Below, one piece after another: positions 31,768 to 36,463 of a stretch of 36,463 nucleotides of DNA. Each line of letters opens with the position of its first letter. Positions within the stretch are counted from its first letter, which is position 1. The stretch covers positions 310,347 to 346,809 of the forward strand of contig CAJUNP010000001.1 in the NCBI GenBank assembly GCA_910587935.1, read 5' to 3'. The notes under the pieces are model-generated. The model was given only the letters and a program-made list of their open reading frames with translations. It did not search any database and was not told the DNA's origin. Made by a program: the position numbers and the translations under genes. Origin of the DNA: an uncultured Lachnospiraceae bacterium (lineage in GTDB: Bacteria; Bacillota; Clostridia; Lachnospirales; Lachnospiraceae).

Positions 31768-31796
31768 TTGCATTATAGCGCTTGACATGTTATAAT
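31768..31796 (+). promoter_or_regulatory. internal promoter ahead of rpmJ
   Basis: TTGCAT (31768-31773), 17-nt spacer, TATAAT (31791-31796, perfect consensus). It lies in the 101-nt gap after infA and would feed rpmJ, rpsM, rpsK, rpsD, rpoA and rplQ. The hexamer TTGACA at 31782-31787 is only 3 nt from the -10 and cannot be its -35. Confidence 0.65.
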
Positions 31797-31829
31797 GTAA
31801 AACGGTCTTTTTTGAAAGGAGGGTTTAAC

Positions 31830-31943
31830 GTGAAGGTTAGATCATCAGTAAAACCGATTTGCGAGAAGTGCAAAATCATTAAAAGAAAAGGGAAGATCAG
31901 AGTGATCTGTGAGAATCCCAAGCACAAACAAAGACAAGGATAA
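31830..31943 (+). CDS. rpmJ: 50S ribosomal protein L36, zinc-binding form
   Basis: 37 codons from GTG at 31830, 8 nt after GGAGG. The product begins MKVRSSVKPICEKCKIIKR and ends KHKQRQG, a standard L36. Zinc ligands are C11, C14, C27 and H32. The position between infA and rpsM is the conserved one. Confidence 0.98.
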   Translation: MKVRSSVKPICEKCKIIKRKGKIRVICENPKHKQRQG

Positions 31944-32003
31944 TCACCGACCTGAATGTAAGTAAGGGATGTGAGTTCTTGTCTTATCGTTATGAGCGGC
32001 TGC

Positions 32004-32198
32004 GCGTTAGTATGTTCTGTGTACTGGCGCTTTTAATAATAGATAGACCTAAGAGCTTACGGGAGATTACTTCTTGATACCGAGTTTGTATCGGAAAGAC
32101 TGACGAAAGTCGGTTGGGCGGAAAGCCCCAGTCAATTAGTAACAGATGCATGATAGAATCCATGCACAAAAGCACAGATGTGCAGACACATTTGTGTC
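32004..32198 (+). promoter_or_regulatory. multi-hairpin leader ahead of rpsM
   Basis: The 280-nt rpmJ-rpsM gap holds, in order: GCGTTAGTA/TACTGGCGC (32004-32012 with 32022-32030, two G-U pairs) followed by TTTTAATAAT; GATAC/GTATC (32076-32080 with 32088-32092); a three-way-like element closed by GACTG/CAGTC (32098-32102 with 32129-32133) enclosing a GAAA-capped hairpin and GGGC/GCCC (32116-32119 with 32125-32128); TGCATG/CATGCA (32147-32152 with 32161-32166); GCAC/GTGC (32172-32183); and GACAC/GTGTC (32185-32198). The first may act as an attenuator. Regulation of the alpha operon by S4 or another product is a reasonable but untested reading. Confidence 0.6.
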
Positions 32199-32223
32199 AG
32201 AAAGAAAAATGGAGGAAACGTAA

Positions 32224-32592
32224 ATGGCTCGTATTGCAGGTGTTGACTTACCCAGAGAAAAACGTGTGGAGATTGGTTTGACTTATATCTATGGAATAGG
32301 AAGAACAAGTTCAAACAAGATTCTCGCGCAGGCAGGCGTTAATCCTGACACTCGTGTTAGAGAGTTGACAGATGAAGAAGTTAAAAAAATCAGTGAAGTG
32401 ATCGACGCTACCATGACGGTAGAAGGTGATTTGAGACGTGAAATTGCGCTCAATATCAAGAGATTACAGGAAATCGGATGCTATCGCGGTATCCGTCACA
32501 GAAAGGGACTTCCTGTCCGCGGTCAGAAAACAAAGACCAACGCAAGAACCAGAAAAGGTCCCAAGAGAACCGTAGCAAATAAGAAGAAATAA
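32224..32592 (+). CDS. rpsM: 30S ribosomal protein S13
   Basis: 122 residues with ARIAGVDLPREKRVEIGLTY, the helix-two-turn-helix region YGIGRTSSNKIL and the basic tail GLPVRGQKTKTNARTRKGPK that reaches the P-site tRNA. GGAGG is 8 nt before the ATG. rpsK follows after 54 nt. Confidence 0.98.
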   Translation: MARIAGVDLPREKRVEIGLTYIYGIGRTSSNKILAQAGVNPDTRVRELTDEEVKKISEVIDATMTVEGDLRREIALNIKRLQEIGCYRGIRHRKGLPVRGQKTKTNARTRKGPKRTVANKKK

Positions 32593-32646
32593 TTTTACAT
32601 GATGTTGCAGAAAATCGATTAAAGAAGAAAGTAGGTTAGTTTAGAA

Positions 32647-33042
32647 ATGGCTAAAAAAGTTGCAAAAAAAGTAACAAAAAAGCGCGTTAAGAAAAACGTT
32701 GAACGTGGACAGGCACATATTCAGTCTTCCTTTAACAATACCATCGTTACCCTTACGGATACTGAAGGTAACGCATTGAGTTGGGCAAGTGCCGGCGGTC
32801 TTGGTTTTAGAGGTTCAAGGAAATCTACTCCCTATGCAGCACAGATGGCAGCCGAGACGGCTACCAAAGCAGCTCTCCTCCATGGTCTGAAAACGGTTGA
32901 CGTTTTCGTAAAAGGACCCGGTTCAGGACGTGAAGCGGCGATCCGTGCACTTCAGGCATGTGGATTGGAAGTTACAAGCATCCGCGACGTAACTCCCGTT
33001 CCTCATAACGGATGCCGTCCTCCGAAACGCCGCCGCGTATAA
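32647..33042 (+). CDS. rpsK: 30S ribosomal protein S11
   Basis: 131 residues with a Lys-rich start, QSSFNNTIVTLTDTEGNALS, GPGSGREAAIRALQA and the conserved end VTPVPHNGCRPPKRRRV. S11 sits on the platform near the mRNA exit. The upstream region has no strong ribosome-binding site (only GTAGG), unlike its neighbours, so it may depend on coupling with rpsM. Confidence 0.98.
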   Translation: MAKKVAKKVTKKRVKKNVERGQAHIQSSFNNTIVTLTDTEGNALSWASAGGLGFRGSRKSTPYAAQMAAETATKAALLHGLKTVDVFVKGPGSGREAAIRALQACGLEVTSIRDVTPVPHNGCRPPKRRRV

Positions 33043-33072
33043 TGTGGGAGTGACAGCAGCAGGTTGGAAGAA

Positions 33073-33111
33073 AACACGAAAGTGTTGTAAACAATAGTTT
33101 GGGCGTGAGCC
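33073..33111 (+). promoter_or_regulatory. GNRA-capped hairpins ahead of rpsD
   Basis: In the 88-nt rpsK-rpsD gap, AACAC-GAAA-GTGTT (33073-33086) and GGC-GTGA-GCC (33102-33111) are two hairpins with GNRA tetraloops. S4 of B. subtilis represses its own rpsD mRNA, so an S4 site is plausible here. The similarity to any catalogued S4 leader was not tested. Confidence 0.45.
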
Positions 33112-33130
33112 GAAGAAAGGAATTAATAAA

Positions 33131-33724
33131 ATGGCAGTTAACAGAGTACCGGTATTAAAAAGATGCAGATCTTTGGGATTAGAACCCGCATATTTGGGAT
33201 ATGACAAAAAGTCGAACAGAACCAATGCAAGAGCTGGCAAGAAAGTCAGCGAGTATGGTCTTCAGTTAAGAGAGAAACAAAAAGCAAAATTTATTTACGG
33301 AGTTCTTGAAAAACCTTTCCGTAATTATTATGAAAAAGCCGATCGTATGAAAGGCCAGACCGGTGAGAACCTGATGGTTATGCTTGAAAGCAGACTGGAC
33401 AGCATCGTCTTCAGAATGGGCTATGCAAGAACCAGAAGAGAAGCCAGACAGGTTGTAGGCCACAAGCATGTACTTGTAAACGGCAAATCCGTAAATATTC
33501 CTTCTTATCTTTGTAAGGCCGGCGACGTAATCGAAATCAGAGAGAAATCAAGAGGACTTCAGAGATATAAAGACATCGCAGAAATTACTGCGGGAAGATT
33601 AGTGCCCGAATGGCTGGATGTTGATCTTGAAAACTTCAAAGGTACTGTAAAATCTCTTCCTACCAGAGAAATGATTGACGTTCCTGTAGATGAGATGCTT
33701 ATCGTCGAGTTATATTCCAAATAA
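33131..33724 (+). CDS. rpsD: 30S ribosomal protein S4, cysteine-free type
   Basis: 197 residues. The N-terminus (VNRVPVLKRCRSLGLEP) has one cysteine and lacks the four-cysteine zinc site of the C+ form. The S4 RNA-binding domain is at about 88-150 (MLESRLDSIVFRMGYARTRR, VNGKSVNIPSYL). S4 starts 30S assembly and is a known translational repressor. A typical GAAAGGA site precedes the ATG. Confidence 0.98.
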   Translation: MAVNRVPVLKRCRSLGLEPAYLGYDKKSNRTNARAGKKVSEYGLQLREKQKAKFIYGVLEKPFRNYYEKADRMKGQTGENLMVMLESRLDSIVFRMGYARTRREARQVVGHKHVLVNGKSVNIPSYLCKAGDVIEIREKSRGLQRYKDIAEITAGRLVPEWLDVDLENFKGTVKSLPTREMIDVPVDEMLIVELYSK

Positions 33725-33772
33725 TGAGCGATTAAGGATCGATTATTATGTTCGTAAAGGAGGGTATTTGCA

Positions 33773-34732
33773 GTGTTTGAATTTGAAAGACCAAATATTG
33801 AGGTTGTGGAGATCTCTGAAGATAAAAAGTATGGTAAGTTCGTCGTAGAACCTTTGGAAAGAGGATACGGAATTACTCTGGGCAACTCTTTAAGAAGAAT
33901 CATGCTTTCTTCTCTGCCGGGCGTTGCAGTCAGCCAGATTAAGATTGAAGGCGTTCTGCATGAGTTCAGTTCCATTCCCGGTGTGAAAGAAGACGTTACC
34001 GAGATCATCATGAATATAAAAAGCCTTGCAATCCGCAATAACAGCGAGACGAACGAACCTAAGACTGCATATATCGAGTTTGAAGGCGAGGGCGTAGTGA
34101 GAGCTTCGGATATTCAGGTGGATCAGGATATCGAAATTCTCAATCCTGACCTGGTAATCGCTACTTTAAGCGGCGGCAAGGAAAGCAAGCTGTACATGGA
34201 GCTTACCATTACCAGAGGAAGAGGCTATGTAAGCGCGGATAAAAACAAACACGATGATTTGCCGATCGGAGTGATTGCAATCGATTCAATTTACACTCCG
34301 GTTGAGAGAGTTAATGTTACCGTAGAGAATACCCGTGTAGGTCAGATTACAGATTTTGATAAGTTGACGCTGGATGTATATACAAACGGATCTTTGGTTC
34401 CGGACGAAGCTGTCAGCTTAGCTGCAAAAGTACTCAGCGAACACTTAAGTCTTTTCATCGATTTATCTGAAAATGCCAGAACTGCGGAAGTGATGGTAGA
34501 AAAGGAAGACGATGAAAAAGAGAAAGTATTGGAAATGAGTATTGATGAACTGGAGCTGTCTGTTCGTTCCTACAACTGCCTGAAACGGGCAGGTATCAAT
34601 ACCGTAGAAGAATTAACAAATAAGACTTCCGAAGATATGATGAAAGTCCGTAATCTGGGACGGAAATCTCTGGAGGAAGTTCTTGCAAAATTAAAAGAGC
34701 TTGGACTTCAGCTGAATCCCAGTGAAGAATAA
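33773..34732 (+). CDS. rpoA: RNA polymerase alpha subunit
   Basis: 319 residues. The assembly domain has RGYGITLGNSLRRIMLSSLP near residue 29-48, followed after a Glu/Lys-rich linker by the C-terminal domain with RSYNCLKRAGINTVEEL and NLGRKSLEEVLAKL, which contacts UP-element DNA and activators. The start is GTG, 8 nt after GGAGGG (33759-33764). A 141-nt gap with two tandem hairpins follows. Confidence 0.98.
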   Translation: MFEFERPNIEVVEISEDKKYGKFVVEPLERGYGITLGNSLRRIMLSSLPGVAVSQIKIEGVLHEFSSIPGVKEDVTEIIMNIKSLAIRNNSETNEPKTAYIEFEGEGVVRASDIQVDQDIEILNPDLVIATLSGGKESKLYMELTITRGRGYVSADKNKHDDLPIGVIAIDSIYTPVERVNVTVENTRVGQITDFDKLTLDVYTNGSLVPDEAVSLAAKVLSEHLSLFIDLSENARTAEVMVEKEDDEKEKVLEMSIDELELSVRSYNCLKRAGINTVEELTNKTSEDMMKVRNLGRKSLEEVLAKLKELGLQLNPSEE

Positions 34733-34752
34733 GCATATTACAATTATGGCGA

Positions 34753-34847
34753 ATCGGAAAGGGTAAGACCAAAGAGCTCATTTCCGGTGTAACTCAGGAT
34801 TGGAACAATAAACATTCGGCTAATAAGACCAAAGAGCGTAGCCGGAT
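34753..34847 (+). promoter_or_regulatory. tandem hairpin pair with identical loop core, ahead of rplQ
   Basis: Unit 1: stem ATCGGAAA (34753-34760) with TTTCCGGT (34781-34788). Unit 2: stem ATTCGGCT (34814-34821) with AGCCGGAT (34840-34847). Each is 8 bp with one G-U pair. Both loops hold the same 14 bases, TAAGACCAAAGAGC, at 34764-34777 and 34824-34837, exactly 60 nt apart. The inner stem pairs differ (AAA/TTT against CT/AG) yet remain complementary, and CAGGA follows each unit. No T run follows, so these are not terminators. The pattern points to a duplicated protein- or RNA-binding site controlling rplQ, or rpoA/rplQ balance. Confidence 0.72.
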
Positions 34848-34873
34848 GCACCAGGAATGAAAGGATTAAGAAA

Positions 34874-35410
34874 ATGGCAAAGTATAGAAAACTCGGAAGA
34901 ACATCAGATCAGAGAAAGGCACTGTTGAGATCACAGGTAACTGCGCTTCTCTGGCATGGCAAAATTGTAACCACCGAAGCGAAGGCAAAAGAAGTTCGCA
35001 AAATTGCAGAAGGTCTGATTGCTCTTGGAATTAAAGAGAAGGATAATTTCGAGATGGTAAAGGTTACCGCCAAAGTTCCCGTAAAGGACAAAGACGGCAA
35101 GCGCGTTAAAGAGGTGGTAGACGGCAAGAAAGTTACCAAATTCGATACCGTTGAGAAAGAAATTAAAAAGGATCTTCCCAGCAGACTTCATGCAAGACGT
35201 CAGATGCTCAGAGTACTGTATCCTGTAAAAGAGGTTCCCACCGCAGCTGCAGGAAGAAAAAGAGGAACAAAAGAAGTGGATCTGGTTGCAAAACTGTTTG
35301 ATGAGTATGGCGTAAAGTATGCCGACCGTAAGGGCGGTTATACCCGTATTATTAAGATCGGACAGCGTAAGGGCGACGGCGCGCTGGAAGTTGTTCTGGA
35401 ACTGGTATAA
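34874..35410 (+). CDS. rplQ: 50S ribosomal protein L17, expanded form
   Basis: 178 residues against 120 in B. subtilis. The ends are typical (YRKLGRTSDQRKALLRSQVT at the start; GGYTRIIKIGQRKGDGALEVV at the end). The extra residues are mostly between about 58 and 98, a charged stretch with KDKDGKRVKEVVDGKKV, just before the conserved LHARRQMLRVLY, plus a shorter one near 117-132 (PTAAAGRKRGTKE). L17 surrounds the tunnel exit, so the insertion probably adds a surface extension there. AAAGGA precedes the ATG. It is the last gene of the cluster. Confidence 0.97.
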   Translation: MAKYRKLGRTSDQRKALLRSQVTALLWHGKIVTTEAKAKEVRKIAEGLIALGIKEKDNFEMVKVTAKVPVKDKDGKRVKEVVDGKKVTKFDTVEKEIKKDLPSRLHARRQMLRVLYPVKEVPTAAAGRKRGTKEVDLVAKLFDEYGVKYADRKGGYTRIIKIGQRKGDGALEVVLELV

Positions 35411-35431
35411 AGGAAATATAAATAAACGGTT

Positions 35432-35462
35432 AAAAACAGAGACTTTTGAAGTCTCTGTTTTT
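35432..35462. terminator. terminator of the ribosomal protein cluster
   Basis: AAAAACAGAGACTT (35432-35445) pairs perfectly with AAGTCTCTGTTTTT (35449-35462) around a 3-nt loop. The A-rich left arm and T-rich right arm make it work in both directions, serving also the convergent M15 peptidase gene that ends at 35466. Confidence 0.95.
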
Positions 35463-35465
35463 GGT

Positions 35466-36386
35466 TTAATCAAATGTTTTCTGGAAATGCTGGTAATCTT
35501 TCATGGAATTCCAATCGCCGCCCCATGTAAAGCCGTGTTCTTTAAAAAGCTTCAGGCAAAGATCGTTATCATCGATTTTAAACGGAAAATCTCCGGAACG
35601 GTCGGCATACGATTCGCTTCCTTTGGGATCGATGTGAAGGCTCCCGTCTTTGTTGTAGCGGACATAAGGGTTGTAAAACGGATTGATATCAACCGCCAGG
35701 CCATAAGCATGCTTGGAAAGCTTTTCAGTGCCTTCTACAACACGGTAATTAAAACACGAAGTATTGTTGTTTTCCATAGACAAGTCGTCGTCCGCAAGAT
35801 ATTCGTCGATCAGGCGTACTCTTTCGATCTGATATTCCGCCCGGTACAACTCATAAAAGATTTCGATCAGATCCTGCGCAATTAAAGCGTTGCAGATCAG
35901 TTCCCCTTCTACGGCTTTTCCGTTAAAATCGTAATGGAGAATATGAACATAGCGTAAGTCTTCATAAGTAATTGCGGTTTCAGGCCGCGATGAATTGTCT
36001 GAAACCGTAACGTCCCCGTTCGAAGCAGCATCTTTCCGGACCGCGGGATAGCTGACACCGGTGATTTTTGCTTTTATCTCTTCGTTTAAAGGTTCATAAT
36101 AGAAATCATCCTTATAAATCACACGGTTCGGGAAAATATCTGCCGGCACTGACATGGACGGACCGGATACGGTATTTGTTTCGTTTGCGGGGGAATTCAT
36201 GATTTCCTCCTTCGGGGGTTCTTCCACAGAATCGTTCTTAGTATCATCATATGCCATCTCAGGGTTTTTTTGCCCGTAATCCTGCAAAGTTTCACCGGAT
36301 TTAAAGAGCAGGCGGCTGCCGGCAGTACATAGAAGTATGATAACGGCTATAGAAACAAGCCCTTTTATTAATTTTTCACGTTCCAT
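35466..36386 (-). CDS. membrane-anchored M15-family peptidase
   Basis: 306 residues. A single hydrophobic helix at about 8-27 anchors the protein with its catalytic domain outside; an acidic linker follows to about residue 85. The C-terminal 130 residues form an M15 peptidase of the VanY/L-alanyl-D-glutamate type: SKHAYGLAVDIN gives zinc ligands H226 and D233, and GGDWNSMKDYQHFQ gives H300. Such enzymes trim peptidoglycan stem peptides. Whether it is a D,D-carboxypeptidase or an endopeptidase cannot be read from sequence. GGAGG lies 6 nt before the ATG. The family alone is no sign of vancomycin resistance, and no van genes are nearby. Confidence 0.9.
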   Translation of the reverse strand: MEREKLIKGLVSIAVIILLCTAGSRLLFKSGETLQDYGQKNPEMAYDDTKNDSVEEPPKEEIMNSPANETNTVSGPSMSVPADIFPNRVIYKDDFYYEPLNEEIKAKITGVSYPAVRKDAASNGDVTVSDNSSRPETAITYEDLRYVHILHYDFNGKAVEGELICNALIAQDLIEIFYELYRAEYQIERVRLIDEYLADDDLSMENNNTSCFNYRVVEGTEKLSKHAYGLAVDINPFYNPYVRYNKDGSLHIDPKGSESYADRSGDFPFKIDDNDLCLKLFKEHGFTWGGDWNSMKDYQHFQKTFD

Positions 36387-36427
36387 ACCAATCCTCCGTT
36401 TTACTGAGATAACTTCTCGGAATCTTC

Positions 36428-36447
36428 AGCCCTTATTTCATGGGGCT
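36428..36447 (+). other. short hairpin at window edge
   Basis: AGCCC (36428-36432) pairs with GGGCT (36443-36447) across 10 nt, in the upstream region of the peptidase gene. The plus-strand flank ends in ATTTTT at the window edge, so it might end a neighbouring transcript. No gene can be seen in the last 77 nt. Confidence 0.3.
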
Positions 36448-36463
36448 TTCAGAACCTATTTTT

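Noticed and set aside
31782..31787. TTGACA as -35 for the rpmJ promoter
   Set aside because: Only 3 nt separate it from TATAAT; TTGCAT at 31768 is correctly spaced.
35466..36386. Vancomycin-resistance VanY
   Set aside because: The M15 fold is shared with many housekeeping peptidases and no vanH/A/X or two-component genes are present.
1..36463. Mobile elements, prophage, CRISPR arrays, tRNA or rRNA genes
   Set aside because: No transposase, integrase, regularly spaced repeats, cloverleaf sequences or rRNA stretches were seen on reading both strands.

Overview
The window looks like a chromosomal segment of a Gram-positive, low-to-mid GC anaerobe of the Clostridia, most likely family Lachnospiraceae. 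The evidence is the canonical Bacillota S10-spc-alpha ribosomal protein cluster, a small KOW-domain protein between map and infA, zinc-binding S14 and L36, a cysteine-free S4 N-terminus, an enlarged L17, LplA/LplB/LplC-type sugar transport and strong AGGAGG-type ribosome-binding sites. The taxonomic call is inference from gene content; there is no rRNA gene to test it. I see no insertion sequence, prophage, CRISPR array, tRNA or rRNA.

Layout. 1-3911: the 3' end of a large solute-binding protein gene, a convergent cysteine synthase-like gene and membrane protein gene with their own promoter, and a divergent DUF6106-like membrane protein gene. 3921-5508: guaB as a self-contained unit with promoter and terminator. 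5517-11733: an apparent operon of a GGDEF-EAL cyclic-di-GMP protein, a stand-alone IMP cyclohydrolase, a stand-alone AICAR formyltransferase and a DHH/DHHA1 phosphoesterase with a long C-terminal extension. 11834-13109 (minus strand): a cupin and an RlmI-like methyltransferase. 13240-17090: a two-permease plus lipoprotein sugar importer without its ATPase, closed by a strong terminator. 17115-18341 (minus strand): an Eis-like acetyltransferase. 18461-35462: a 30-gene ribosomal and housekeeping cluster (rpsJ to rplQ, with secY, adk, map, a KOW protein, infA and rpoA). 35466-36386 (minus strand): a membrane-anchored M15 peptidase.

The guaB to DHH region brings together the last two steps to IMP, the first committed step to GMP, and enzymes that make or break cyclic-di-GMP and possibly its linear product pGpG. 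The two single-function enzymes together replace bifunctional PurH.

The most distinctive signal is RNA structure inside the ribosomal protein cluster. Wherever a junction is longer than about 65 nt, I usually find paired elements: the long rpsJ leader, rpsJ-rplC, rplW-rplB, rplV-rpsC, rpmJ-rpsM (280 nt, several hairpins), rpsK-rpsD and rpoA-rplQ. The last holds two tandem hairpins exactly 60 nt apart, with an identical 14-nt loop core and stems whose sequences differ yet still pair. This looks like a selected protein- or RNA-binding element and is the best candidate here for an undescribed regulatory system. All structures were read by eye, without energy calculations or database searches.
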